From assembly GCA_028095005.1 (NCBI GenBank), contig CM051463.1, forward strand, positions 82,255,002 to 82,319,001: 64,000 bases of DNA, in the 5' to 3' direction. Source of the DNA: Rhynchospora pubera (Eukaryota; Streptophyta; Magnoliopsida; Poales; Cyperaceae). Shown here piece by piece: positions 24,101 through 31,967 of the stretch. The notes under the pieces are model-generated. The model was not told the origin of the DNA. It searched no databases and saw only the letters and a list, made by a program, of their open reading frames with translations. Within the stretch, counting starts at the first letter, position 1; every line of letters starts with the position of its first letter. The position numbers and the translations under genes were made by a program.

Positions 24101-26028
24101 ATTTCTTTCCAGCTTTTGATACTGTCCGCCTCGAGAGAGGCATACCAGTCGAATGCTACTCCAGACAGACTTTGTGAAAATTGCCTTAGTAGCCATTCCT
24201 CCCTTCGAGCAGTGTTTCCACAGGAGGTTATGAAGTGTGACAGGTGTTGACTTGGGGTGATTTTGTTTCCAACCCCATCAAATACTTTGAATTTTGGTAC
24301 TACATGTCCCTTCGGATAATCCAGCTGGTCAAACTTTGCAGGGTAAGGTCGGCCTGTGAAATTGACGGGTAGTTGGGTGCCCCCCATTCCCAGAGACTGC
24401 AGTTTCTGATCCATGGCCCTTTGCATTTTTTCCATTATGGCCTCAGGGTCAATGACACTGGTTTCTTTTCTTTCAAGTAACTCCTCTTCAGAGGTTTCAC
24501 TGGAGCTGCTATCTTTTTCCCGCACTATTTTAGAGTGGGATTTCTTGGTTTTCTTTTTGTTTTTGGATTTTGGTTTAGGAGCCATTCCTTGTGCTTCGGT
24601 TGATTTGGGTGTGTCGTTGTTTGAAACAACATAGCTTGGGCGTGCCCCCTTTTTGGCTATGTGTTTCTGAACTTCCGCGCACGCCGCGGTTACTCGAGCA
24701 TTCTCCGCTTGGAGTTGCTCAAGTTGCTTTGTTTTCTCTTCCAGCTCCTTGCGAAGCTGGGCCATCTCATCAGATATTTCTTCGAGGATTTCTATCTCCT
24801 CATCAACATCTTCGGACGAACTTCCATGGTCCGGGTTTGGCTCTTCTTCATCACTTGCGATGTTATCAGTGGTCTGTTGGACAATTTCCTCCATTACTGG
24901 GCTGCGGTTCCTAGGCCGCCCTACCCGTTTGGGAGGTTTGGATGCCGAAGCTTTTCCTTTCTGTCCTCGTGTTTCCACGGGGACACTTTCAGAGTGAGGC
25001 GGCTCCTGGAAACCTGTCCCGACCATGCGGACCTCCGCTGTTTCCTCACTATCATCATCGTCAACTGACACATAATATGTCGAGGCAGAACCAGCATTCC
25101 GTCTCTTCCTCATCACATATTTCTTTTTGGCTTTGCTTTTCATCATCTGACTCGCCACCTGGCCAACCAGAGAGGTATCTTTTTCTTTTGGCACCCATCG
25201 CTTGGTGCCCCCTGTGTTTTGCTTGGGAGCGGGGATGGGTTCCGGTTGTTTGGGCTTCCAAACCTGTTTCACTTTCCCTTTGGCCTTCATAGAGCGGGCG
25301 TTGGGCTGGAGTGATGGAAAGGTAAGCCGGTCGTAGACTGAAGGCGGGTGAGCCACAGTCCTTTTTTCTGACGCACTATAGTCCGCGTCTCCTTCTCGGT
25401 TGTCCTCACGATAGGGAAAGCGGAGCCTTTGGTGCACCGGGAACTTGAGCCTGTCCTTGATGGACGGCTTGTTGGGGTTGGCAGGGGTTGCAGTGACGAT
25501 CCTGCGGGACTTGCGGGACCTCTTGACAATCTTGAAGGCCGCATGAATGGCCTCCACTGCCTTGTGTTTTGGGTGGGTCACCTTCTTTGTCTCAGAGACT
25601 GGGGCGTACATGGGGAGCTCCCAATCCTCTCTAAGGCGCATCACTTCTCCCCCCTTTTTGAGCACATGCAAAGGGGCGAAGGTGTTGCTGAGCGACAGGT
25701 CAGTGACAGTATCGGGTTGCTGGACCAGGTGGAGAGCTTGGGCCCTCGAGATCCTAGTCCTCTTTTCCTTTTTGAGTTTCGGGGCTGTTGCCCCTTTGAT
25801 GTGAGTGGTTGCCGCCCGACCCTTTTTGGCGCTAAGGGCAGGCTTTTCAGAGACTTTCACCGATGCTTCACCAGCAAGCATCACAGGAGAGATTTGCACG
25901 ACAGCTTGGACGGGCACATAGAGAGTCCCGGTTGCTGCTGCCTTCATGTGGCGAAGACGCTCGCCCTTCACGATTTGACTCCAGGTAAACATGGTTTCCT
26001 GCAATGGAGAAGACTTGGAGTCAACCAT
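12160..26028 (-). CDS. Gag-pol polyprotein of the giant Tat/Ogre-like element (4622 aa)
   Basis: One ORF of 4622 codons runs without a stop. Approximate order by residue: basic N-terminal region with an AT-hook-like GRPRNR (about 367); coiled coil (about 420-455); retrotransposon gag capsid (575-740); knuckle CX2HX4HX4C (about 847); acidic insert (900-2750); second knuckle (about 2788); aspartic protease with DPGSS (about 3053); RT (3540-3760) with YVDD (about 3679); RNase H (3830-3950); second RNase H starting near 3970 with YFDGSS; integrase with HHCC zinc region (4235-4285) and D, D, E in GTDIIGP, SDNGTAF and GLAEAF; GPY/F-type tail (4540-4600). The double RNase H is typical of Tat elements. 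Known Tat polyproteins are far shorter, so the insert is the oddity. Ogre elements splice an intron between protease and RT; here no stop separates them. The ATG is about 80 nt from the PBS, so the leader is very short. Confidence 0.95.
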   Translation of the reverse strand: MVDSKSSPLQETMFTWSQIVKGERLRHMKAAATGTLYVPVQAVVQISPVMLAGEASVKVSEKPALSAKKGRAATTHIKGATAPKLKKEKRTRISRAQALHLVQQPDTVTDLSLSNTFAPLHVLKKGGEVMRLREDWELPMYAPVSETKKVTHPKHKAVEAIHAAFKIVKRSRKSRRIVTATPANPNKPSIKDRLKFPVHQRLRFPYREDNREGDADYSASEKRTVAHPPSVYDRLTFPSLQPNARSMKAKGKVKQVWKPKQPEPIPAPKQNTGGTKRWVPKEKDTSLVGQVASQMMKSKAKKKYVMRKRRNAGSASTYYVSVDDDDSEETAEVRMVGTGFQEPPHSESVPVETRGQKGKASASKPPKRVGRPRNRSPVMEEIVQQTTDNIASDEEEPNPDHGSSSEDVDEEIEILEEISDEMAQLRKELEEKTKQLEQLQAENARVTAACAEVQKHIAKKGARPSYVVSNNDTPKSTEAQGMAPKPKSKNKKKTKKSHSKIVREKDSSSSETSEEELLERKETSVIDPEAIMEKMQRAMDQKLQSLGMGGTQLPVNFTGRPYPAKFDQLDYPKGHVVPKFKVFDGVGNKITPSQHLSHFITSCGNTARREEWLLRQFSQSLSGVAFDWYASLEADSIKSWKEMANAFCARFRTTPHRVSVTNLVNARQKQGEFVSDYVSRWETMYTGCQSNISESEAVRMLLNSIHAPMKVWMVGHNVTTFEHLVAMVARYEEVEPEMNQLYHSAKEKDKEKGKKLEIKTTKAVKAITNQAEGTGSAQWGKNGETKDENPQSRAQRPTLRELKSKPYSFKKEKTLKLFKQAMEVLEVRLPQCKRPEEEDKVNHPNYCVYHRVLGHSIEDCYVFKDWLEQKIQEGAISLHDDARQEPAPHAVSNGTPSASSRRVSVTTDGKPPTTWSVYLSKNTRKKLRALQAEPQLRWKSPIMPVVPKRLKPTKTQPKPMTRDARTGNMRSRQAFWRKTSPETIEDPYVQEKPTQATLADFISPKVAAQISGQVWQELKGEGKEKKEEEFWTAACHHVSSNEEQHEESSNQQEPVQADTRPPETSTTNEQNPTESSSSSVPTQHTWSTVTVQPMTQSGKKKKEILEIKKLDKALVRKGKKSDRMTLPFKINGQERKVFVDIHDECLDSEGVPSLRNLGFNLVIPKKKGESRIPPETIAILAEHVSELMKQTIAVTSFVRNQVNKEASTSTNTQHAQDVPGFTDEEYEWSDPDPPSQDESYDFGSNFDSDEERGGGDSGGISCNAISTSAINADPEYNSGEKGEKLTREEEMEMIAQIEEATQAILSSAVTNQNPQEDDDAFYKELEGCQPAGYRRIKMYMKAREQWRDLSYWCGQTSLHPILEAEIALNPAWWIQELMHGDDVDQLLASWLANRFWTKETPLNIPKQKDYEPAEHCRYLSDAGESEEEAEEEGDDSLPHISFNAVAEYVDFLMQLKIQEPDLFQQELRVDEEIENMSDSDAYEQQVENMAIRKAAVDIVVQNGWDEKDPDPNHPTDFEVMRAHLESTEDSHLWENIEVTETDLAEYENNMGNRAHLNQNNQTFLAEEGQVDEFSQYLRNLRVSDPVGYHGVLNPENPQQYQGYERQAITRTVREIANETGCEEGEISPEATPPRTTRRRRSRRIRRSRRTSGPRTEVTFPTQTQAVETSNQVDTAQGESSQQAPEEEEYNEHDSLVEWYVSELRELRITDPRAFRRATHPKDPDFTEEFEREAIATVLKEVNKGKTPQCSDSEDSGGSPRFFFCGKTSDGNAQNSESDSDEEEAEREPEVKSDHEEPQPSTLQGSSILMASGSGPPADITSAFEGLNISQATRILSYMEHLRREDPAFLNFIAQHAEMLQQPGASYERLRRTHPRETARFRAQIERLYKISNDIDNDSSDDDGSDAGNCRYISGSGSDDSESENYDHRSARIAAWTDDDEPSLKPCNKRRQQRRNARMTVRPQPEWDENARRELEQAIAETEAMTTSELIRNLRVNSDDDTCRPTEDDEEEVKSPEALRVYQRRKKPANEKEIITYQRRNKETKKGKNKLLKGESSRDDATCHRVGHHDSDKGESSEVPQPQAETPEEHQTNPEEMAYDYEIVLDPAEQMNPADLQGRQPRMVNLDIHIPDIPGQPNLTLEELGEIVRQMVNQIWEATSTEEADGENEPAEPETEENASTEQGVAATSTGAQTEDTASPSQNREENQNRSSESCQMITIDDNSSSEEPEQEEFSEEEYQSLADPVGWMNHLVNRVEEPSKRAGWQGSDDELEPGHPYLVELQPFVLDPWPKRRLPTNSKQTIEIQASPLPWVERIRHNRSRREICSLEYGRIRSLVSPTTDQNLETEAEITQQFRRTSIVEGIEGHEPSPHYPIPSTWPRHYTDDTIKGYYDPEVFINIQKETIADARKLKNAAKGQCTSENCRAITVSESDTDDEEEESPTTQGDSSQSKPKLTQKKIAKPKESPLKSRAAHSSRETAQEVTTDGPAHRTRSKQAQPSTALDRGQAQQPSKEDSAAFTSREKRQLLIDLDFCTNALRRMTRQNIEIQTLVETLIARLKTERKERISIEAELKALKDRAQKQGAGQKKAMKSGHATSGNSGNLPQRRREAGIVIQEGQRPKPKTNHPPGKGKGKANAENHHHKPKHLWSRDNSFGGPETGRQERGESSRTRVCPPIRYESGHLRRRNAETNSTQQIKNMQNHSGQYHMKMKLVKLDNASPCNKLPHKIKITGKLKPKHGGSDGHFRHRNRTNPWKMPEAENRALRAQTTNRHTKPHKAKKGNDAERKAYCRYHQVWGHSREECLTWSWNDNDPSDEETEDEVCRAITRGTSSQTPDEETASEHEHDTEGELQYGSSEEEPVVLAINSAAVRPLGSDTDQSETEEREIKPPPKPNKVSNLIRQVSTRIRPNMKNHCNVSLRSGTRIPERQPPREVTNNGTRNRSETTIESETRSDSRPKMSVGDYNVVAHLRKIPSLLSIFDALMVSQELRDALIYALQNPASFQAYFAQETREEVAQIDQEPYITFTDEDLMAGTADHNRPLYTTGTIYGRKINKVLIDPGSSISIMPLKTLVQLSLSIKETKKDKIRIHGFNHQYQKALGSTVIDITFGNLVTPVKFFIIEADTTYKALLGRPWLHANGLVPSTLHQCIKYVKDGKQYVIKGDDQPFEAHEAELDDAKYYKPKSGKGAATKQGKPSPKAVKEAVKNAVLKAAIKSQMLLGSDSETGSSEGTVEDINLPTRMQPNYSSEGEEQNTLSIEILPLEHCKDLTPRESEEVIPFKTFTVPPKIEELETGHVVHPSIQFVKVGEIEHQNEESNAENWEQWLVEETRRTGIPPQLQDTTSTRLVELFRKAQCLEPIPEKRARMFRDMWNGYSNEVIKLNGKVANTRGLGFKTQTKGSGSNTPQRPRQHSCHRITITEIKEGETTADKREPPETEQFILAAKNAPKELEEGGQNTIDKLKEINLGTKENPKPTFISTSLPQEMQDELTKLLREYQDCFAWSYSEMPGLDPAVAVHKLKIDKELKPVKQGPRRMRVELEEKVTAEVKKLISAGFIREEETPDWVANIVPVKKKNGQIRVCVDFRDLNKACPKDDFPLPVTEIIIDHTSSHGVYSFVDGYSGYNQIKMDESDQKHTAFRTPIGIYCYKVMPFGLKNAGATYQRAMTKIFDDLIHKVVECYVDDLVVKSHTHEQHLENLRLMFERLRQHTLKLNPLKCAFMVSSGKFLGFVVRHRGIEIDPDKIKAIQGLSPPRTLKQLRSLQGRLAYIRRFIANLSGKIKPFTRLTKKDVPFKWDEECQKSFDDIKQYLQKPPVLAAPIQGKPLVLYTTALDGSLGALLAQENEEGKENALYYLSRMLVGAEHAYTPIEKHCLALIFAVKKLRHYMLAHKVTLISKTDPLKYLMTRPMLTGRLARWAVALMEFDITYASQKAIKGQALADFLAAHPIPDDSPLACDFPDEEAMQVEENKTCWKLYFDGSSSIQPAVKPNLPKRQAGVGLVFVTPEKGILRHALSLTEPCTNNEAEYEALIAGLEIALQMGIEQLEVYGDSQLILSQIEGLFKIRKPELVKYHEKALELMAKFTYITFQKVPRSLNGKADALARLANELSDPNQEEIQVLVHRRRSLSPCFPQERNEEEEALYTDIRILEREHEKEWREITQVMIAEGSNQEDWRQPFLDYFQQGKLPLNKAIKEQIRRRVLRFVYVNNTLYWRSYEGSWLRCISKTEANQVMKEIHSGVCGAHQSGSRMRVQIKLMGYYWPTMINDCENFSRRCHMCQIHGDFIHQHPNVLHPTVVSWPFEIWGTDIIGPIDPPVSNGHRFILAATDYFSKWAEARSYREIKASDVVRFFTIQVLYRYGNPRKIISDNGTAFKNAKIDAFADKYKIEWRYSSVYNPRANGLAEAFNKTLIKILRKTIGDNQRNWHEKLHEALWAYRITHRTATQATPYSLVYGGEAVLPIEVELPSLRIAMAAQIPLTKQTQLRLQELDGMDEKRLAAQQNLELYQARMTRAYEKLSRPRTFKKGELVLVLRRPILGRHHGPKFAPNWEGPYVIEQAYEGGAYLLADSNGKHPVSSINGRYLKKYYGENYPDISATHQSQRKSSQQTDWADNCEAVNHLFT
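12300..13340 (-). other. Integrase domain of the polyprotein
   Basis: The zinc-binding HHCC region (HSGVCGAHQSG..., ending CHMC) spans about 13330-13180. The catalytic core spans about 13110-12800 with Asp in WGTDIIGP, Asp in IISDNGTAF and Glu in NGLAEAF, all present. The C-terminal part has NWEGPYVI and GGAYLLAD, a GPY/F-type module. No chromodomain is seen after it, which agrees with a non-chromovirus (Tat) placement. All visible catalytic residues are intact. Confidence 0.9.
13720..15420 (-). other. Reverse transcriptase and two RNase H domains of the polyprotein
   Basis: RT motifs in order are CVDFRDLNKACPKDDFPLP (near 15270), FVDGYSGYNQI, KVMPFGLKNAGATYQ and the catalytic YVDDLVVKS (near 14975). 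The retroviral-type connection and first RNase H follow (14540-14170, TALDGSLGALLAQ, EKHCLAL). A second, plant-RNase-H-like domain (14115-13720) has YFDGSS, NNEAEYEAL and GDSQLI, the D-E-D pattern. A doubled RNase H is a known hallmark of the Tat lineage. Confidence 0.92.
16560..16930 (-). other. Aspartic protease domain with DPG active site
   Basis: The region reads LIDPGSSISIMP near 16860, then a flap-like part, then KALLGRPWLHANG near 16620. The second motif is typical of Ty3 protease ends. The active site has Asp-Pro-Gly where most aspartic proteases have Asp-Thr-Gly or Asp-Ser-Gly. All other pol domains look intact, so the change is either tolerated or recent. Confidence 0.85.
17700..23430 (-). 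other. Acidic insert of about 1900 residues between two zinc knuckles
   Basis: This part of the ORF is rich in Glu, Asp, Ser and Gln and matches no family I know. It holds a degenerate module at about residues 1320, 1443, 1570, 1694, 1832 and 1984, period 123-152, with a core like YLRNLRVSDP...(F/Y). It also holds a recurring C-x-x-I/L-S/T word followed by acidic runs (near 22240, 21775, 20297, 19385 and 18760). Arg-rich stretches (RRRRSRRIRRSRR near 21100) and a second coiled coil (about 18400-18280) occur too. The second knuckle (YCRYHQVWGHSREEC, about 17620-17665) resembles the first (YCVYHRVLGHSIEDC, about 23450-23495). A duplication of a gag module is one explanation. Confidence 0.7.
23800..24300 (-). 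other. Gag capsid-like domain
   Basis: The stretch from FKVFDG (near 24290) to MVARYEEVEPEM (near 23830) has the usual plant Ty3 gag pattern. It includes WLLRQFSQSLSGVAFDWY, FCARF, RQKQGEFVSDYVSRW and LLNSI in order. It forms the virion core and packages the RNA. It is followed by a knuckle near 23470. Confidence 0.9.
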
Positions 26029-26110
26029 TAGTATATTTTTTTTGACATGATGGACTTAATTCCGCTTTCGCATTTAAACTTTGATTATGCCCTGATGAGA
26101 GGAGAAAAAT

Positions 26111-26128
26111 GTCCCACCGGGCGTGCCA
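26111..26128 (-). promoter_or_regulatory. Primer binding site of the giant element
   Basis: On the minus strand TGGCACGCCCGGTGGGAC starts five bases after the LTR end. TGG pairs with the CCA tail of a tRNA and the full 18 bases fit the 3' end of a tRNA, but I cannot name the tRNA with certainty. The position fixes the inner edge of the 5' LTR at 26134. Confidence 0.85.
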
Positions 26129-26133
26129 GAACC

Positions 26134-29100
26134 TGTCTCGCACTTTTTCAGTCCAACCACGGAAGATCAGATAGTCCTCTGTGGGGCGAAGAAAATGCGG
26201 ATCAGATACCCCTCGAGCATCTTGAGACCCGTCGTTACTGCCCATTCCAAACGAGCGAAGGGCACTAATGCGGTTCTAAGTACCTCGAGAGTTGATTGTT
26301 TGTCGTAGGTCCTTTTTTCCAGTAGGCGCAAGCCCCTACTGTTAATTACCTCCGGACTCAGTTACGAACTGAGCTAAGAGCACCTCTAGATCGGGATAAT
26401 CAAAGTTTAGATGCAGTAAGTGGATGAAGTCCATTTTAAAAGGATTGTGTCTTGGTAGAGAATTTCAGGGTGAAGACTAAACAGAAGGGCAGTCTTTTGA
26501 ACAGTGCTATGCAAACACGAATGGTGCAATTTAATTCTTTAATTTCACATTTTAAGACATTTAGGTTGCTTTTACTTTGTTGTGTCAGGCTTAGTGCCGT
26601 TATGGATTTTTGAGTTCGATACTAGGAAATTTGGTATCCTAGATCAATCCTCAATCGTTTAGAGATTTAGAGATTTTGGGATTTCGTTCAAGTCGCGAGT
26701 ACAGATGCGCTATGCCTTCTCTTGACAGGAACTTCAGTGATAATCCAGAATTGACTTTTCCTTTATCTCAATCTGAATATCAGGAGGGTGTCTCCTTCAG
26801 GGCGAAACGCGATGCAGTCTTGAAGGGACGAACTTTTGACTTTTAAGACTTTATGTCACTTTTGACTTTGTGTCTCTTGAGTCACTTTTAGGCTTTGTGC
26901 CATTTTGACTTTGTGTCACTTTTAGATTTTGTGTCATTTTCAGAGTTTGTGTCATTTTCAGAGTTTGTGTCATTTTCAGACTTTGTGTCATTTAGACTTT
27001 GTGTCATTTAGACTTTGTGTCATTTTCCTTTGGACTTTTAATTTTTACTTCAGGGTCTTGGATTTTGAGTTTAGACTTTTAAATTTGTGCTTTTAGACTT
27101 GTCTTTGACCTTCTTGGTGATTTCAATTTTGTTTGCAAATCTTAATGCTTGTTGTTTAGAACAAGGAATGTCAGATATACCTGCCGTCCAAAACATAAAA
27201 TGTTCAGATGTACCTGTTGTCCAGAACATGAAATGTTCAACAGTGCTTGTTATTCAAATGATTTCTGTTTGATTCCCTTAAAGACTCAATTTTTAATTTG
27301 TCCATGCAAATTTATTATTCTCCATCCCTTTTTATTTTTAAAAAATATTTTGTGCTTTGGTGTTTTGCCATGGCATGATATATCAAAATATTCCTCATAT
27401 TTTTCTTGACATTTTGATATTTTATGAGAATTTTTCTGACAATCTAGCTATTTTTAATACATTTTCGAAATTTTCTGCATCACAGAATTTTCTGATTGGT
27501 TGAGATTTGGTGTTTTGTGTTATAGTTGTCAGTGAGTCATTTCAGATCAGGCATCACAGAGAATCTGGCGTCGTGTGGAGAAGGTTGAGTCTGATGGCTT
27601 TAGGTTCGCCGCGATGAACCATCGAGTCTTGGGTTCAGCCTGTCCAATGGTCCCCACCATTCAGAGGGTGTCGGCTTATGCGCCTCGTCCATTCGATCCC
27701 TCACCTTGTAAGCCGTTACACATGAGATCCATCTGTTCAGGGTTTCATTAAGATTTGCGCTGGTCAATCGCCTCTCCTTCATTTGACCTTCCAAAGAAAG
27801 GCAGGCCATGGCGAAACGGGTCAACCCGTCAGAACTTCGCCGAACCATTCTTATGGCTCTGCTACACCAATGTCATCCCATAAAGATTGTGCAGGATCGC
27901 CCCGCTCTCCTCTTCAAGCTGGTTCTCTCAATTTGCTTCTCCATTAAGGTTTTCACCAACATTTCATGTATTCCACAAATTCAGTTTGGGGACCGAAACA
28001 GTGATTTCTAGGAATTAGTCAAATGTGATTAGTGGGGTACTTTTTATGTTTTCGCATTATTTTGGCTGAGGCACTTGTACTTATGAGACAATTGATGTAT
28101 GCACCTAGATTTTACACCATGCTTCTCATCCTTTAATAGAGTCCTGGCTAACACCCTATTTTAGCATAATTCTGACTTTGCTCACTGTTTTTTTTGTTGT
28201 GATTTGTTATGCGCCCCCCAACACCATTAGGATATGCTACCCCTTTTTCTTTCCTTTGTCAATAACACTGTGAATATGCTTCTACAGTTGTTTTTTTATT
28301 TTAATCCATGTCTTTTCTTTTATATGCACTTTTAGACAACACATGTTTCCTTGTCTTCAGTTCCCGCTGTTACCTTTTAAAACATCGCTTTTTTTTTGTT
28401 CTTATGCAATCACCATTTTAGGCTCCTTTCATTTCAAATACCCTTTATATGTTGTTCATCATTTATAGTTGGTGCCCTCTTGTCTGGTTTCCTTAGGTGT
28501 CTGAGGGCTGGTACAGGTATGCTGTGCACCATTTTGTGTTAATTGGACTTTCATAAGACATTGTGCTAACAGCATAACTTTCCTTTAACAACATATATAA
28601 TTTTATTCTTTCATATATACATATTTTTCTAAAAAAAAAGGGAAAGACCTCAGAAAGTGTAACTTAAATCTTTTTTTTTTTAAAAAAAATGAAATATTCT
28701 ATACATGCTACAGGGGGGACTCACTGTTGTCAAATAGCTAAAACTGGATAGGTAGAGGGAAGAATTTTATCGACTTTCAAAACTCAACATAGCCCAAAAA
28801 CTTATACCAAAAGAATGATGTTGCATTTTAGACCCTGAACTTGTTTGTTATCACATTCTTACTCTAGTCAACCTGAACTTTAGCATACTGTATAAACCAG
28901 GTTGAGAACAACATTGTGAGGGTGGAATCTATGTCACACTCCTTACAACCAAGCCATTTTCTGATTTTGGACAGCATGCCAAGACTCAAGCATTCTTTTG
29001 CATTTGGAAACACAGAAATTAGACCATCCTTTTAGTTTTTAAACTTGATGAACATGAAAACTTGATTATTTGTGATTCTTTTTTTTTTTGACCTTTTCTT

Positions 29101-31967
29101 AAAGAAAAAAATCAAACTTAAGGGCAACACTTATGAGGATGCAAACTGCTCTTATATGCAAAATTTTTTTTAATATGTTTTCTTTTTGACACTTATACTC
29201 CTACACAGACTTAACTCTTAATTGTAAGCTATGTGTATGACAAATGATGCCAACTATAGAATGAATGCTAAGATAAACTGAAATCAGGAACTAGGATAGC
29301 ATCCATGGAGGTGGAATCCAGGTCACGCTCTCCATGAAGCCAACAGTTCCTAACTGAACACTAAGAAATAAAAGCTCATGCTAATGCAAATTACCCTACA
29401 TGCAAACCTTTTCAGAGGCACAACTGATGTTCATGAGGGTGGAATCTATGTCACACTCCTCACTAGCATCAGTGTGGGCTCTAAAGAACAAAACAGAGAA
29501 TAAAAGGGAGAAAGAAAAGACACAGCAAGTGAACTTAACATTATTTCATTCATATTTTTGGAGGCCATTACAGGAAGTTGCATTTATTACCTTGATTGTA
29601 AATAAAACTTGACTTTCTAAAATGGCAGGGTTTCAACTAACTAAAATTGGCCTCCCTTTCTTCTCGAGAGGTGCTTCTTTTATAGGTGAATTCCAGGGTT
29701 TGATGCTTTCATCAGCTTGGCATGTGGCAACATCTCAAATCCTTGAAGCTTGATGGACGGCAGAGATTTGCAGATGGCAAACCGACTTTCTTTTATTTTC
29801 TTTTTTCCACTTGGTAATTTTTACTATTTAGTTTACCTCCCAATCACTTCATGACACTTGGCAGTGATCAATTATCCATGGGCCATCAGTGCATCATCCT
29901 TGATCTTCTTCCTGGTGGGTGGGTCCCTTGTGTCATTTGGTACTGAAGGGGATAAGGTCATACTTCACCACTCTTTATGCATTGGAGGGGAGGTAATGAT
30001 TTGGCGCCAGAATGTAGGTAAATATGTGGCATCCATCCATGCTTTCACAGCCAGTGAGTGGTTGAGATGATCTTGTGAAGGGGATCAGATTTTGGGTTAT
30101 TGATTACAACTAAAGTCAGGAATATTTTGTTTCTCCATTTGCTACCATTCAAGCTTTCACATACTCCTCAAACTGGAGTCACTTGTGCTCAGAGTATAAT
30201 TCCATCAATATCCTTTGATTCATGCATTTCTTAGTTTCCAACCAGGGGGTATAAGTGAAATTGCAGCTTCATCTGATCTCAGCTTTGACAGCTGGCAGTA
30301 ATTGATTGGCCACATTTCGCATTTTACTATTTCATGCTCAGTAAAAAGGGACTCCCTTATGTCAGGTGAGAGGGTGCGCTGTTGGTTCCTAATTGGCTGA
30401 GAAAAAAGATCAGCTGAATCACGCTGTGAAGGAAGGAGGGGCAAAATTGTGATGTTATGCCTTCTCCCTTCGTTGGCTAAGTACTACATTCTCTTGTCTT
30501 TTCTGTATATTCCAGATTTGCCCTTGGGCCCATGAGGATGAGCTCATGCATTGCACCTTAGTAGTCTATGTTTCTAAATTCCTTTGTAACTTTTGATCTC
30601 ATCCAACATCTGGGGAGGAACATTCTAATCTTATCATCCAACCATTCATTGCATGATGTATGGTAGGATATGCGTCCCTTTTTAAACATCATGCTTCATT
30701 TGCTTTCATCACAGTGTGTGCCTTTGCTGTTACTGAGTAGTTTTGTACTATGAAAGAGATAAAGTAATCACGCTTTTCCCCCATCAATAGCTAATATTTG
30801 AGATGGTAAGCTTACCCCTCCTTCTGCTAAAAGGATCCCTACAGTAGTAGGCCTCCTTTTTCAGGTCATAGGTTACAGAAGGGAGGGACCATGCTCTTCA
30901 TTTTCTCTTTTCCGCTATTCCTTTGCTTCTTTTTCCCCACTGGACCTCTCCAGTCATGGGAATTACACTTTGATGTCCGTTCATGCATACATTTCCCTTC
31001 TTCTGAGGTTCCTTTATATCACTTGCAACCTTTGTGCTGCTTTTACATCCTTGATAGCACAAGCAGTGTTGCACAGTTCGAGTTTCGCCATGCTCGAGAT
31101 TTCTGTTAATCAAGGTTCCCATTAATCTCCCCTCTCTTCTTACAATTAACCCCAATTGACATACATTTCCTTCATTGCGAAGCCGCTGCAACGCCTCAGG
31201 TATTTTAATTGATAATTTCGCCAAGTAATTTTGCATTTCCATTTTTTCCCAATTTTACTGTTGCATCTGTCGTCTGTCAAATTCGTCACCTGACACCCTC
31301 CGTGTTTGATGTTGATGGGGTCGTGATGGAGTCTTCTATGCGACGACGTGCTCCGTTGGAGTCGCGGCGACATTCAGCGCCGGCGAAGGGCAGAACCTCG
31401 GTCGACCGTCGCGTTACCTCTTCAGGTTTGTACTGCTTTTCTTTTTTTCATCATTAACAGAAAGGACAGGGCCCATCGTGGTGAACCAGTGATCGAACGC
31501 CACCTGTCTCCCCCCTTTTTTTTTTTTAACCAAATGGGTTTGAGTTATCGGGTTACCGTTTGTTTGGGATCCGCCAGGGGAAGAAGTCGGACCCGTATGC
31601 CATTTTTGTCAATTTGGATCGGGCCTCATGCTTGGCAAATTAAACTTAGGCCCGCGTTTTGTATATATATTAGCCGGCCTAATTAATGGGAATTTTAGAA
31701 TTGGGCTGGGCTGGGCCAAGACGGCATAAATTTGATATTTCCTTGTACGGGTAAGACTCAATACACGGGTTTTCGTTGCGCCTTGTCTTGGCCATGGCGT
31801 CCCGTTATAGTCGTGTCATTTCGATGTAGTAGGGAGGGATTTGGGCTCATGAACGTTATGCCTTTTTACTCAGCGAATTGTGCCGGGACCCAATTGCTAT
31901 GCTTTATAATCATTTACGAAATAAAATTCCGTTTCCTTTTTTTTGCAGCATTTTTTAGAGGCAAACA
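26134..31967 (-). repeat. 5' LTR of the giant element (complete, about 5.8 kb)
   Basis: The LTR has TG...CA ends and is bounded by the PBS on the left and by divergence from the left LTR on the right (after GGCAAACA). The part 26134-26931 has no partner in the window because the left copy is cut. A segment near 26310-26360 (AGTAGGGGCTTGCGCCTACT on the minus strand) recurs in a related LTR near 37090-37130. Transcription of the polyprotein should start here, but I could not place the TATA box with confidence. The U3 part carries a copy of antisense exon 1. Confidence 0.93.
31326..31425 (+). other. Second copy of antisense gene 1 exon 1, in the 5' LTR
   Basis: This 100-bp stretch matches 4397-4496, including the ATG and the CTTCAG/GTTTGT donor. 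No matching exon 2 follows, because the sequence beyond 31967 is foreign. Any plus-strand transcript started here would run outward into the flanking older element. Confidence 0.7.

Larger units (their letters stand above)
1..31967 (-). mobile_element. Giant Ty3/gypsy (Tat/Ogre-like) LTR retrotransposon, left end outside the window
   Basis: Two near-identical long repeats (1-5037 and 26134-31967) flank a minus-strand gag-pol ORF. In element orientation the order is 5' LTR (right), PBS 26111-26128, polyprotein 26028-12160, a region with two opposite-strand genes, PPT 5038-5051, 3' LTR (left). The right LTR begins TGTCTCGCAC and ends GGCAAACA on the plus strand, so it has TG/CA ends. By offset, the left LTR should start about 797 bp before the window, giving a total near 32.8 kb. 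The Tat lineage is inferred from two successive RNase H domains, the CX2HX4HX4C knuckles and the antisense extra ORFs. Ogre elements, known as giants, reach about 25 kb. LTR divergence is about 8 substitutions in 5 kb, so insertion was recent. The target duplication cannot be checked because the left flank is missing; bases after 31967 read CCCAT. Confidence 0.93.

Noticed and set aside
25429..26031. A 200-codon plus-strand ORF opposite the polyprotein start
   Set aside because: It is an antisense shadow of the long minus-strand frame and shows no motifs.
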